NCBI GenBank assembly: GCA_013397075.1
Contig: VWZS01010874.1
Location: 374,039-438,038, forward strand
Direction: 5' to 3'
DNA from: Rhabdornis inornatus
Taxonomy: Eukaryota > Chordata > Aves > Passeriformes > Rhabdornithidae
DNA: 64,000 bases
Shown here: positions 20,398-34,800 of the stretch, piece after piece
Layout of the letters: every line of letters begins with the position of its first letter
Numbering within the stretch: the stretch's first letter is position 1
The notes under the pieces: model-generated
Database searches by the model: none
Told to the model about the DNA's origin: nothing
What the model saw: only the letters and a program-made list of their open reading frames with translations
Program-made: the position numbers and the translations under genes

Positions 20398-23300
20398 CCG
20401 TGATGTAACCAATCCAAATGCTTGTTTTAGTTAACCAAAAACTTTAAAATCAGCTTAAATATATAACCTCTTACACTGAACTAAATTTGAGATGTAATAA
20501 TAATACTTTTAGCAGATGGAAAGTTTGCAATATCTCCTTGTTTGACTGAAATTACCAATCTAGAAGAATGTACTTCAATTATAAATATCAGTACAAATCT
20601 GTTGTGAAGCCAGATACTTATTAGAAGTTCATTTGATGCTATCTTGAGTTAGGCAACAGTTTAAAGGCAGGCTCACTGAAGTGCTTCCTCCCTCTCAGAA
20701 GTCTTGAAAAACATAAATGCATGCACTGGTTTTGCCTCGTTTTTTTTTCTCCACCACAATTTCATATTTCATCCAACATCAGTCATGGTACTCTGTTTGA
20801 TATCCTGAGTAGCCTGAACTCCTTTTTGAGGAAAAATTGTGTAGTTTCCCAAGTGTGGCTTTCTGGAATAAGGAAACTACCTGGAAAGTAGTGTGCTCTC
20901 ACAGTTTCTGTTGTTTGAGCAAGGCTGTCTCTGGAGCATCCTGGCCTGCTCCAGCCTCACTCTGTTGTGGGCCAGGCTTTGTCAGTCTGGCCTCTGAGCT
21001 AGGCTTGTCGCTCAGGTGCTGTGCCAGGGTGAGGGGTTTGCTTTAGGGTTTACAGCAGCCCTGATGATGTCAAGCTGGGTGGCTCTGCACAGTTTCACTG
21101 AGCAGTGTTGAAGCTCCTTGAACACTTTTCATTGGGTGCCATGTCTTCATTGCAGCTCCCATCTCATGTTCTTGCAATTCTATTGTGTTTTAAGGCCTAC
21201 ACAAGAAATTATTTTATCAGCTCCTGTGATAAAATACAGCCAGTTTGAAGTTTGACAACACCATACTAATACAATTACTTGTATTTCTTAATACTGCATT
21301 CCTGAGCTCCTTAAACAAAGAGTGGCTGCAGGGACAGTTTGACAGATAAAAACATATATATAGTTGTTAGAGTTTTAATAGTTTTTTGCCTGCAACCATA
21401 ATCTGTATCTTTTTTTTTAGCTTAATTCTGTTGGACAAGTTTCAAAGATAAATGTGGTGTATAATAAGTCTTTGCAGCCTCTAATTTGTGAAGGAGTGTC
21501 TGTCCAGTTAATACTTGCTCATTGAAGCAAGGGGTTTTGAAATAGCTGAAGTACGAACTGTAATTACTGATGTCTGTTTCCTATTCACCTATGGCTTCTG
21601 GCATTTGATCAAAAGCTGTAATGTATTGCTTAATCTCAGAGCATTCCCCACTTTCAAAAATATTTACCTCATGAGAATTGCACAGCACTAAATGACCTTA
21701 GCAAAACCAGAGTAGATTTTTATTTGGCATTGATCATCTGTAGCTAATCCACCAACAAGTATTTTTGCTGTTATTTTTGAATGTTGGTAATTTAGGTACA
21801 GATGTGTCTATAGTGTACCTTTAGTGCAAGCTCAAAGCATCTTAAAAAGTATTACATATATTAGTAATAGGGTGGGATTTTTATTTCACAAATGGGGTGG
21901 CTTAAAATAGGAGTACAAAGGTCGAGCAATTTATGTGAGGGCAAACTCCTGGCTGGCAGCAAAGTGGCGAGTGGAAAGAATCTCCTGTTTACTGTTTTGT
22001 CAAAGCTGAGAATAACAGAGAGAAATCAGTCTTGAACAATTTTGTGGCAGGTGCCTAAACCTCTTTGAAAGTCATTGAGAATTGGGCACCTCATTACCAT
22101 CTGTCCCACCGAGAAGGTAAAAGAACTGTGATATTGAATGCAGATGTTCTGAGCATCACAAGAGTAAGTAAAACCCCGAATTTCATTTGAGAAAAATTGT
22201 CATCTTTCTTGTTGAAAAATGCCTGCATTGCTTTGATCTGTCTCCAGCTGTGTTTATTTTACCATCAAATCTTGTCTTCCCAGTTTCTGTGGTATTGTAA
22301 CAGGGTTGAGATGTTTCTGTTCCTTGTAATTGGACCTGGAGTAAAACATTTTGCCATGAAAAGGCATAGGAGTTAAACAGACACTGAAAAATGCAAACAG
22401 CCAGCTTTATAAAAGGAGTTCTACCTATTTTACATGTGATTGTGATTGTGCTTGTCATGCTCGTTCTCTGATACTGAATCATCATCCTGACTTAAATAGT
22501 AAGTTCATTTCTCTTGGAGTTTCCCAGGTGTGCTGGCTGCCTGACTCACAGATGGAAGTGACTTCAGGCTAGCATGCAGTGACCACAGATTGAAGCAAGC
22601 ATTTGCATTTCCATGTTACATGTCCTAGTGAGTCAGCCTTTGGCAGCTTTTGCTGTAACTGAGGAAAATAGATATGATACAAGAGAAAAGATAGATACAG
22701 AAATAAGGGATTTTACCCAAATGAGAACTGACTGCTTTCTGGTAGCCAGGGAATTTTGTTCATCCCTTTTTCACAGCCTCTCTGAAATGAACAATACGTT
22801 CATGTAGCCCAAACAGCAAGTTCAGATACCAAGCAATGTGTAATGCTGCCTGTGGACTCTCATAGGTAGATAGTGTTTATGGCATTTTAAGGGTTTTTCT
22901 GTGGAGAAGTAGTTGCTGGCCTTGTCAGATCTTTAATGCCAAAATGCCAGTTGGCCTCTACTGGTACAGACCAGTATTAATTCCAAACTAGTTGTGCCTT
23001 TAATTTACCAGTACTGCTCAAAGAGAGAAAGAAAAATAATCTGCATTTTCCCTGATTACTCTGATTCTGTCCAGTCATCTGCACCTGTGATGAAAAAAAA
23101 TCATTGCATTCTTTTGTGAATTGAAAAGATTCCCAGCACAATCACTGAGTTTTGTGGAACTTACAAAAATAAGTTTTTCACAATTATATTTGAAGTATGT
23201 CACCAGCTCCTCAAACTACACTCTGTCATAGCATAGGATTATAAGAAAGCCCTAAAAAAAAAAAACTAGGTGTAATGTGCTGGTATAAAGTGCAAACATG

Positions 23301-24140
23301 CAAAGAACATCAGAAAGTTGACGTATCGCATGATTCAGCTTTTAATTACCATCAAACAACGTAGGATGGAGCTTTTATTTTTTGCAAATTAATGAAGAGA
23401 ATGTTGAGAGCAGCCTGCTAGCAAGAGCTGTCCTTTCTGTTATCTGCTGGAGGAGTACACAAGCTGCAAAGGGGGAGAGTCAGCCAAATGGGCATTTCCA
23501 ATTTGAATACTTCCTCTTTTTAGAAATATGTTTATAAAATGTCCTCTCCTCTCAGCACAGCAATGCCAGGGGGCATTCTTGCAGAAATACAGACATCACA
23601 GAATGCACTTTGTTAAGAATTACTGCCTTTGCTTCTCTTGCTATGTTGTTTGTTTGTTTGTTTAACAAACAACACTTTAAAATATGCTTAGCTTTAGGTC
23701 ACTTTAATTTTTAAAGATCAGCTCAGGGAAGGGATTTGGGTGCACTTTGTTGAGCAACAGCACGTTTTGTCCAGCTCTGTGGGGCTGCTGTTTCATGCCA
23801 TACTTTTAGCAGGCTTTTTAAAGATCTGTATTACATCTGAGAGGCTGGTGTGCACTGCCCGCCACTGGGGTCAGGCCTCAAGGTTAGCTATCTCAGGTAT
23901 GTTTGAGAAGTTCCTGTTTCCTTTCCAATCTCTTCTTTCTGAAGGAAAAGTGTCTTGTTTTTAAAGCAGTCCTTTTTCAGTGATCTGGTTTAGAATGTGC
24001 AACCACAAATAGTTGCACAGAGCTTATTGGGGGAGTGGTAGAGAATGGATTGAGGAGTGAGAGCAAACGGATGAGATTCCTGTAGATGAGGAAAGAGGGA
24101 GGGAAAAATGTATTTATATACAAGACATATATACATATAT

Positions 24141-24163
24141 AAGACATATACAGTATATGTCTT
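24141..24163. repeat. Near-perfect short palindrome (hairpin)
   Basis: Eleven-bp arms AAGACATATAC and GTATATGTCTT flank a single A. A direct copy of AGACATATA also occurs about 20 bp upstream, within a TATA-rich stretch. It could extrude as a cruciform. No function is known. Confidence 0.85.
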
Positions 24164-27100
24164 ATACTGGCATTATCTCAGGTCACACTCTACTCAAGGG
24201 CCCTGTGCTCAGTTTTAGTCTCACAGTATTCCCACTGGAGTCACCTTCATTGTTTTGGATAGCTGATGATAATGCTGGACACTGTTGTTGTTAAATATAA
24301 TTATGGATTTGAAGCATAGAATTATCTGATGTAATTAATTTTCTAATTCAATCAAAAAGCCTTAGCTCTAGGAATATATTCCCAGATCCTTTCATGATAG
24401 AAGTCGCACAATTTAGCCACAGACTGATCTCTGGGGATCAATCAAGAAGAGCCTTTACTCCAAAACTGGTCAAACTGGAACAAATAAGGGTGGCAAAATT
24501 TGTATGAAAACAAAGGACTGGAGACATGGACCTGCATTTGCTATGGGGTGTGAATATTAGCTCCTATTTCAGTGCTGACTTCACAAGGGTGTATAAATCT
24601 TTAAAATACGAAGGCAACTGTTAGGTGGAGAAAATTAAGCAGGCAGTGCTGTACTTGGTGCTGCTAAACAATCTAGCACTTAAATGCTGACGCAGCCTGC
24701 ATAGAAAGAGCTCTCCTATGTTCAAACTGCCTGCAGGTGCCTGAGCTCTTCTTCAGCATTAATTTTCATTGGTCCCAGCACTGCATGTTGTCAGAGTTCT
24801 AGCAGGTGTTTACAGATCCTCAAAGTGAGATTCCCAGTGGATTTAAGGGGCTCCATCAAAAAATGTGTGCCTTAGCTCTGAAGTTTCTGGAATATTTGCT
24901 TTCTCACAGTCTTATCACAGGAATTTGAAGTGGAATGAGTTCTGGAGAAAGGACTGTTGTGAGATGTCCAGGCTTCAGATCCTATTTCTTTGATGCAAGG
25001 AAAAGGATATGTTGAAGCAGCGGGAGGAGTGGGGAGTAACTGAGGTCAGAAAAGGCTGGAGGACCAGAGAGAAAGGCAAATGTCTCATGGAAATTTTTCC
25101 AGCTCTACTGATGTCAATGGTGAGAGTTTGTTTAAAAAAAAAAATGCTTGGTTTCTACAAGTTGAGGGTGCATAGCTTGTATTATTTAGGTACAAGGCAG
25201 TATTAAACACCTTCCTCAAGGCTGCCTGGATGTTTATATTTCAGCGTGTGATCTCTGTGAAATTCAACTTTGACAACTGCTGCTGTCATAACAAAAAAAA
25301 GACCTTCCCAGAAATGTTTTTTTTGTTGTTCAATGAGAGCTTATCACAGCTGACACATCCATTTTGTTACTGCCACATAAGATAACCAGGTGACTGCTAC
25401 CAGAGCCTTACGAGTCACCACTGCCACTGCTGTAGAGAGACTGGTAAGAGCTGGAAGAACTCTCAGATCATGTAGGACACATTTTTGGTGCCAACATGGA
25501 GTGCACACACCTTCATCAGCAGAGCCCCTTAATTTAGAAGGAGGAGGTTCATGGGTTATACAAACTGTTCAGGTCATCAGGGTAATCTAGTGGGAACATT
25601 TCTGTAAATGTGTCCCTGTGGTCATGCAATATGGGAAATAAAGCTGTAGCATAACCTCGTGCCTGAGCTCCCTCTGGTGTAGACAGAACATGTGCTGCTT
25701 GCACAGATGTAAATTAAATACTCCTGGAGTTGGATTGCCCCTTAGTCAGTGCTGTTCATTCCTATCACGCTGGCCATGCCCACAGCTCAGTCAGGACCAT
25801 TCACTCACAAGGGCCCAAGCATTGGGGTGAAAACTCCTTTTTATTCTTCACAAATAACAGCACAGTCAGGTTAGGAAAGTTGGCCAAGGCTGTGGAGAAT
25901 ATGACTCACAGGATAGAGAGTTGATCTCACGTAATTGTAACCAAGCACAGGCACCCTGACATTTGACTTTTACACAGTGAAAACCTGGCTGCAGCTCTTG
26001 TGATTCACACCTACCCTGCAATGAGCACCTATTTTCCACTGCTCATAGCCCTCTTACACATTCTGCCTACGTCTTGTATTGAGTGTTTCAATTGACTTAA
26101 TTATTGTCCTAAGTAAATGTTAACTAGAACTTTATGAGCCATCATGACAGTGAGGATGCAAATTTTTATTGAAATAGGTTTTGGGCAATAATTGTTAGGC
26201 TTTCACAATTCTTTCATTATTTGTTGTGAAATTCATCCATTCTGATGACATTTCAAGGGCTATTTAATCCTTGTTGCACTAATTTGCTGGTGGAATATGC
26301 CACAGACAAAAGATTTTCTTTACCAAGACTGAGCAGATGCTTTGTTTGAAATTTCTTATAGAGCCCAGTATTTCAGATGGAGCATAATGGCACTGCAAAT
26401 GTTAATGCACCTCAATTGATCCTTCCAGCACTGCTCAGCAGTGCAATTCATCCTCTAAGCACAGAATCTTACTTCTAGAAAAAATTAAGTAGAAGTGCTT
26501 AGATCACATAGACTCCATTAGAAATAGGATGTCCATCTAATAATGGAAAAAAATGTGTGAATTCATCCTGAGGATAAATGGGCACAGATCTATTGAAGCA
26601 AGCAGTCTTTTTATGTAAGTGGAGTTGCACATGTTTTCTCCAGGGATCAGTTCAGTCCACTTTGCCTTTGTAGTTTATGCTGAAATTCTTCAAGATAGGA
26701 AAAACTTGCAGAGTATTTGCATGTACTAAGTGCCTGGCATAGATCAGAGTCTTTACTTCTCACTTTTGCTAGCAGTACAGTCATTTAAAATTAAAGAAAA
26801 AAAAATAAAACAAGTAATTAATCCTGTATGAATGTTCAAACATTCAGTTACTGAGAGTTATTTTCTCCCTCTAGACCTTGGACTTCGTCTGTGTATGATC
26901 CAAGAAGGCAAGTATAAGTCCTTTCCAGGAAAATACAATTTTCAAGCGCCCTGATTGTGCTATGATACTTGCTCTACCTGAATCTTTTTAGATAACAGGC
27001 ATCATGGTGCCTTTCGTTTATTTATCTCTGATTGAAGAGCAGGGGAACAGGGAAGTGGCAGTCAAGGAACAAGTTAGAGGTGTGTATAGAGTTTGTGATA

Positions 27101-28774
27101 GTGAGATCAAGCAGAATTTGTAACAGGGAGAATTTACCTCATCTAGAAATTCAGCTGTGCTCATAAGATCCTCCCTCACAAAGAAAAAAGAGAACAATAT
27201 GGAAAAAAAATCCCCACCCCTTTGAAATGACAGTCTGATCTTGTTTTTAAGATGTATATTTTTACATGGTCTTTTGCAGGCCAGACTAAGATCACCCTGT
27301 CCAAGCTGGCAAGCAAGTAGCCAGCTCTGCTCCCAAGTCTGTGCAGCTCTATTAGTGTGGTGCTGTGTCCACTTCATTAACCCTTCTGAGAGTCCCTAAG
27401 CCTTATTTGAAAAAATCTGGATAGACATTCCTCAGAAGAGAGCAGTTCAGTATCCAGCACTGGCACCATTTCACTGTGAGACCCTGGAAAAAGTGCTCTG
27501 AGCCAGGTTTTGAGACACACAGAGCCATTCCAGAGCCCACTGGTAAAATGCTGCTGATCTTTTAAAGGCTCCTGGTCAGCTGCAGTGTCTGGTGTTGCCA
27601 GAGGGTGTGTGCAGAGCCACTCAAACTCTGCCACTGCCTTGCAGGGAGGCTGCGAATGAGCTCCTGCATTAACCCCTGAGCACAGGTGTTCTCCTTCAGA
27701 TCCGCTGGAAATTTCATTATTTACACAAACCAACTCGAGGCTTTTAGGGAGGAACAGGCAACCCTGGGGTCCCTGGTGCCTCAGTGGCTGGGATATTTCC
27801 TTAGCTGTGGGAAGGATGTCCTCCAGACTCCAGTCCAGATGAGAAGCTCAAAATTCAGCTGCTACCTATAGGGAGAACCCTGGCGAGGAAGGACCTCCTG
27901 TCTGGTCTGAGCAAAGTGCCTTTGTCAGGTTTATTTGTAAAATCTCAAACTGCTTTCTCCACAGTTGAACCCTTCAGGTCCTCTATATGGGAGACACATG
28001 GTGAGTTCTGCCATGATTTAGACAAAAATCTGTGCAAGAAGGAAGGATTGAGTCTGCTCTACATAGGGAGGCAAGTAAAGGTTCCTGGAAATCCCAACTT
28101 TCAAATCCTTCTAAACATCTAAGAAGACTGCTTCAAAAAATATGACCTTTTACTTTTTTTAACCAAACTTTTTGTTTGGTATGAATTAAATTTTGGCTTT
28201 GCTTATGTGGGAAGAAGGAATATAGAGGCAATTTTGGATATCATTATGCAATAAGTACCTCTGAAGAAGGCTGCACTCAATTCAAAAGAGGCATTTACTT
28301 GAGAGCTCATAGGCCATACTTCCAAATTGTATTACAACCAGAGTTTTAATTTTCTTCTAATTCTAAGACAGGAAGATCAACAAGATGGTTATTTGCAGGA
28401 GATATTGGACATAGAATCTCATTTAGAAATATTTATCTGATCTCCTTATGCTGCTTCTACAATGGGGCTTATGGGGTTGAAGGAGTCTATGAAATGAGCT
28501 ATTTTTTGGGAGAAAGGCAATGCTACCATTTTGCTTTTCTTCCCCAGAGAGGCTGTTGTCATCCCTGAGGAGCCCAGCACTGCACAGGGAATTTCATAAG
28601 AGGCATCGACTGTCCTCTGTTTTGTGTGTCAAGAATATGTGATTTTTGCTACTATTTTGCATGGTGAAATCTCTGACAATTTTGTCAATTTAGACCCATT
28701 CTCTCTTTCTCTATTAAATTAAAATTAAACTAAAATTAAGCTCAACTTGTAGAAGAACCAACAGCATTTATGAG

Positions 28775-28820
28775 AATATTGTTTTCTGATTTTATTTTTA
28801 TAAAATCAGAAAACAATATT
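28775..28820. repeat. Perfect 21-bp inverted repeat with 4-nt loop
   Basis: Arms at 28775-28795 and 28800-28820 are exact reverse complements around a TTTT loop. They begin AATATTGTTTTCTG and end CAGAAAACAATATT. The sequence is complex, not a simple AT repeat, so the symmetry is unlikely to be chance. It may be a recent template-switch duplication. A transcript would fold into a 21-bp stem, shorter than a typical pre-miRNA. Confidence 0.93.
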
Positions 28821-28829
28821 TTTATATGC

Positions 28830-31800
28830 AGGGAGGTGCATTTATTAGAGGGAGGATGGGTGGGGTGCAGAAGCAGCCAAAGTTTTGCTTCAGCATAGCC
28901 TGGAAGCACCTATGAAATGAGAAACAAAGGCTGTGCTGGCCACACCTTGAGAGGAAGGCAGCACCCACACAAACCATGGCAAGCTGCAGCAGTGCCTCCT
29001 CCCTGCCCCTGTGCCAGTGCAGGGATGTGCTCTCCCGGCTTCCCCCATGGCTGCAGCTCTGCCTTTGTAATTCTGCTGCAGTCGTGCATGCCATCACAAT
29101 TCATTTGTCATATCCCAGGAACTGGAATCCATCAAAGCCTACTCACTGGCCTTTTAATTAGTGTTAGATTAGCATTTTAAGATACGGGTAAGTTCCCAAG
29201 TCTAACTTTGTTTAAAGGTGCATATTCAACACAGTAGCCAGAAAATCATGTATTCTCATGTACTTATTACCTTAGTAATGTAATGCTGTGAGGGGAAAAG
29301 GCAGATAATACTTCCGACAAATATTAAATGTTATTTGTATAGCTACTGTCTGTGAATTTAAACAGAAAATCATTCCTCACGCCTCGCCATGAAACACACA
29401 AATTTCTTTTGTGGCTTTCATGTTTCATTAAAGCTTTGTATTTGGAGGAGAAGAAAATCTAAATTGCTACTTAATTAAAGGGGTACTGTCAGATTAAATA
29501 TATTTTGAAGAAATGAACTTTGCTTTTTAGCTGGGTTGTCAGTAACACCTAGGATTATTAAAAATGAAATATTTTTTAACATCTAATATACTCCTCACCA
29601 TTTATCAAGCTGGGTCTTTTCTTCTCCTTGGCTGGTGAAACTAAAACAGTCTCTTGCTTTTCCCTGTAGTCAGCTTCATTGTCTGGATCCTATTAGCTAA
29701 CCCAATATTGGAGAGCTTTAGGTTGTAAATACCACAAGGTGAACCTTACATCTAAACCAAAAAAAAAAAAAAAAAGAAAATGTACGGCTCTTTCTTTATT
29801 CCATTAAAATATTTCTCTAAAGCTGGACATAATGTAATATACTTTTCTTTAATCAGGTTTTCATCACCGCACAGCATGTGCAGAGCGGGTTACATCCTGG
29901 GGAGTGCTGAGCAGTGTGGTGTATGTGCCTTCCCCTCTTACTGAAGGCCAAAGGTTCTGCAGGTGCTCAGTTGCATGGGAAGGGGTCAGACATCTCTGTC
30001 ACACTGTTTGGAAACCGGAGCCCAGCCCCACTCCATGAGCTACTGACTGTTGTGGGAAAGGATTTAAATTAGGAGCAGGGCAGGACTGGAAATATGTGGG
30101 TACATCTAGCAAGTGAAAATGAGAAGTGATGTGGAGCCCCTTGCACCCAGCACCTTGGCTTTCCTTTCCTACAGCATCTGCATGGTCTTGTGTAGAAGGG
30201 CAGACAAAATCTTACCCAGGCAGATGCCGAGGAGATTGGATTCTGCATCAGAGGCTTTTTGTTGATTTAACAAGAGCTGCAGAAAGAGGATAGAGAAGGT
30301 GTGTAGTATGGGTTAATATTATTATATTTGGGCATAATAATGCATTCAGCAGTCCCAGAACTCTGCAATATCAGAAAGGACATTATTTACAAAATGGCCC
30401 TATCTACGTACACCAGTGAAAGCTGGTTTTGGAGTTTCATATTAATGCACATTAGCATCCTCATGAACCTATCTGATAATACTTATACATGAAGACTTAA
30501 GCTCCTTAAGCAATGTTCACACCTCCATGAAAAATAATACAGTTAAGTTCTTCCTTTAAATAAACTTTCTGAGCAAGTCTATTAACAGTTATCTGCTATC
30601 TGCCACAAGGGGAAACATGTAGACAGTTCTGTAGTGTCTTATAAATCTTGGGCTGCAGAGTATTAGGTAGTAAATTAAATGAGAAGTGAGAGCTCCTTTT
30701 ACTGGATCCTCCTACTTCATTTTACCACGTGGGAATGTTTGAGTCCTGAGGAAACAATCTGCATCCCCAAGGGATATGTTCCTGCATTCTGACAAATAAG
30801 TCTCCTATGTAAAAAGCATTTTAGAATGCTTTTGTAATAAAGATTTACCGTGGCCTGGGTGTATAAAAGCCTGCCTTGGTGTTGTACAGTGTTGTATCAT
30901 TTTAAGATAAGTGTGTGCAGAGTGAGATCACTCGCAAAATCTGACTTCAAATATCTGGAGATGTCCAGAGGCTTCAATAGCAAACAATAGCCTGTGGTTT
31001 GGCTCCTGCTCCAGGGCTGAGCAACTGGAGCTCAATTCCCAGGTCAACTGTTTCCTCTGACTGTGAGCAATTCACTTCATCCTTCCTTGTCCTCTCTCAT
31101 TAAGGATGGTGAGGGGAGTGAAGGAATATATTCCTGGCCTTGCAGTGGCTGGGATGGCCAGGGATCTCCACAGTAGAAACTGTAAGAGTCACTTTGGGGA
31201 CAGAGCTTCTGGACAGGGCCATGGAAGCTGATGGGAAATTCTGTCTGCTGTGAAATGTTATCACATCATTAAAAAGCAAACTCTAGAGAAGGGCTGCCAT
31301 TGTAAATGAAATCCCACTGACATTTTGGTTTGTGTTTGATGCGTTTGTGTGAAATCTGACTGTTTTCATTCCATTTATTGCCACATAAACTTTCCACAGA
31401 GGCAGTGGAATTTCATTTGAATAAAAAACCACCCTCAACAACTGGAGGACTTGGATTCTAACCATAAAAGTTAAGTTAGCTGGATTTATAATATGCCATA
31501 ATCAAGTAAAAATACATAAACAGTGAACCAGACATGTACAGACAGCACAGAACATGGATAATTCCTTTTAGGATTTAGCATATGGCCAGCAGCTGGCAGA
31601 TCCCTGTGAAACTGAATGATAATGGAGACATCCTTTGCTGCATGTTCCTGGGTGACAATAACTGGTAGGAAGGAAAAGATTGGCCATTCATAATCTTTAT
31701 TTTATTTAGTGAGACTTTTATATCTGTTTTGAAAGGGAGGAGGAGGACATGGAAAAGCAGAAGCTTCCATGAAAGTGGAAGCCTGCATAAATGGCACCAA

Positions 31801-34800
31801 TGGGAAAAATAGGCTTTTATTTTCTTTCAAAGACATACAATTAAACAGAACTTTCCAGCATATGTTAGTATTCATAACTCTTGCAGACTATGCATCAGAA
31901 CAGAAGACTTGTGATGATTATTAGTCCTTTGTATTGCGGTAGGTCCTAGAGATCAGGGTACTATTGTGCTGGTTGCTCATAATTAGAGATTGTGTACTCC
32001 CTGGAGTAGTGACTGTCTCAATAAACAAAGGGATGAGAAACAGGAATGGGTATTGTTCTCACTGCACAAACAGTGCACTGAGAAACTGGCAAATTAAATC
32101 ATTTGCCCAAGTCCATGCAAGATTTGACAGAATTTGGCAGGAAAAGCTTCTTTGGTTTTTTGCCATGTAGGTGTTTAGTGGATTGATACCCTTCTGCAGA
32201 AGAAGGAAAACATGGTTTTAAGTGTCAAAATAATTTCAGATTTAAGAAATAAATTCATTTTGTTGTCCTCTAAATCTGTTATGATCATGTGAATGTCAGG
32301 TTTTTATTTTTGAAAATTTTGGTTTTCTTTTCAATTTCCCCAGTTTATTTCCACCCACTTTCTCTTTAGAAAGAGATGAGTAGGAAAACTAGGAGAGGAA
32401 AGAGTTGAGAGGCCTGGTGAGGGAAAACAACAAATCAAAGTTCTAATTAAAGCACCACAACCTCCCCATAGTTTCCAGCTTCATTTAAAAACTCAGAAAA
32501 TTGGTCAATGTGAAAAAGAATCCATTTCACGAGGGACAGAATTAATTTGCTCTCTTATTTCTCCTTCTTTTACCACATGCAGGAGAGCCCCCAAGTGCAG
32601 TCTGAGAGGAAACCAGCAGAACTTTTTGGCCATACACCCATGAGGCTGCCCAGGCAAATCAGCCCAGGGCACTCTGCACGTGTCCATGGGTGTTCCCACT
32701 CATTTGGGAGAGCTCCTGGGCTCCCCTGCCCAAACTGGCAGGGTGGGACAAGTGCTGGAGTCAGGATGGTGCCAGAGGCACTTGGATATGTGAGAGGTTG
32801 TGCTGCACATCTGGGGTAGGGTGTGGGTTTGGGAACTGAGGGTCTGAGCTGGGACTTGCAGCACTGGGAACGTTCCAAGAGGAATTGCTGTGACAGAAAA
32901 CCTGTGATCCTGAGCTCTTCTTCATTAATGGGGTTTTAGGTCCATATTGCTGTCTCTTCCCTACCTGTGGCACAGGACCTAAACCAGGCTTCTTACAGCA
33001 ATTTCCTGCCATGTCTGTACCAGTCAAAACCTGTCCTTTGGTTGCTGAGCTCTCAGGAGCTTATTTCACTCTTCCAGTTCCACATGTGATGTCAAGAGTC
33101 CAGAATACCATGAGGAACTTATTGGTTATGCTTGTAAAGAGTCAAAGAGAGGTGCTGGGTGCACAAGGGAATGGTACCTTCTTCCATCCCTTCATCCATC
33201 CTGTCTCTCCTTTAGTACATTGGAGGCAAATAATGCAGTTTATTTCTTCTTACCTTTGTTTCTCAGTGCTAGAATTGCTGTGGAATGACTCCTGTGCTCA
33301 TACTGAGGTCAAGGGCTTCCCCCTAAAGGCAGGGCTGGGGTGTCCTTGGACATCATCCTGGAACATCCTGCCAAATAAACAAGTTTTAAGTATGTTCTGA
33401 GACCTCCCATCATTTGAATGATAATGATGTAACATTTTTATAACACTTAACGACTTCAAAACCTGAAGGAAAAGCAACCAAATTAACAGAACAAAACCTT
33501 TTGCTCAAACTTAATACTTTTTAGAACACTGAGTTGCCATAACAACTTGATGCAAAACTCTTTGGTGGCAACTTTGTATTTGGTCCTACAACCTTACTCT
33601 TGTGTTAATACTTAGCCAGCATAGTAAATGCTATTGGTTACAGAAAATTAAAACTTTTAAATAGTGAAACTACTTTTACTGAAGTAAAAGAAACCTCTTA
33701 AATCTAAGTGTTTTTCTTCTTTTAAAAAAGCATAATTTGTCAGACATTAAAATAACAAAAGGTCTTTGAAAAAGGATTATGGTTTCTGATGTTTCACTAC
33801 GAGAATGGATTTACTTTATATCCTACTGATGTTGTAATCTTGAATTCTGAGGTAATGTTTTAGCCCTTTCTTTTCACATAAATAAAGATTTCAATGATAG
33901 CACTTCATTTCTTCTGTAGAACTTTCCTTTATTTTTCAAACTACTCATTTTCTCTTGCTTAAACCATTTCATCAGAATAACATACAAATTGGATGCAGTG
34001 CTTATTAGGAGGAGAGGAACAGTTAGAAAGGCAAAGCATTTCAAACCAACACACTGCTGACTGTAAGGTAGATTTTAAATGAAGAATTTCCATATTCCTT
34101 ATTGCTTATATGTTTTCCTCCAAACTATACTTTTAAAAGAAGTCTTATTTTTAAGCGTTCCTTGTAAAACATGGAGGTGCATTTTTTTTAGCATATTTTG
34201 GGGTATTTTTAGGCCACTTGAACTTTGATTGGTATGGAGCACAAACAATTGTTTTCCATCAGTAGCAAGCACTGAATTTTAAGAATCGAAAAGCGTATTT
34301 TAGCATGGTAACAGAACACTTGCTAATCAGACTGACTTCATCCCTCCTCGAAAAACGGTGCTATATTTCTCTTTGGGCTGCATAGGTTTTAATTAACACT
34401 AAATGTCTTTAAAGAGTTGCAAATTCCCACCCTTTCTGAAAGGAAATCCACTCTTTGCACACAATTGGGCTGCTTTTTGGGGTTGTTTAATATCTTATAG
34501 TAGGGTGAGTGGTGGAGACAGCAGAGCATCTTTAAAAGATAATTGTTTACCACCAAGGGAACAAAGAGTGCTCAGGGAGGCTCGGCAAGAGATTTCCCTG
34601 CAGCAACTTCATCATTATTATTAGCCTGCTTTCCAAATAGGGACCATTCTCCTGACTCTCACCCTACAACCTGCCTTTGAAAGTATAGAAAAAGTGGTGT
34701 TTATAAACCAGATTTTTTTTTCTCTTTATTTTGTATAGTGAAGTGAAGGCCAAAGCCTTTTCCGCTCCAGCAGAACCAGCAGGGAGGAAATACAAGCAGT

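Larger units (their letters stand above)
18700..28760. other. Intergenic, no gene recognised
   Basis: All open frames are short and without recognisable similarity. Simple repeats occur, such as a TTTG run at about 23647-23664, and a hairpin at 24141-24163 is listed separately. No LINE, LTR or RNA gene was recognised. Confidence 0.6.
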
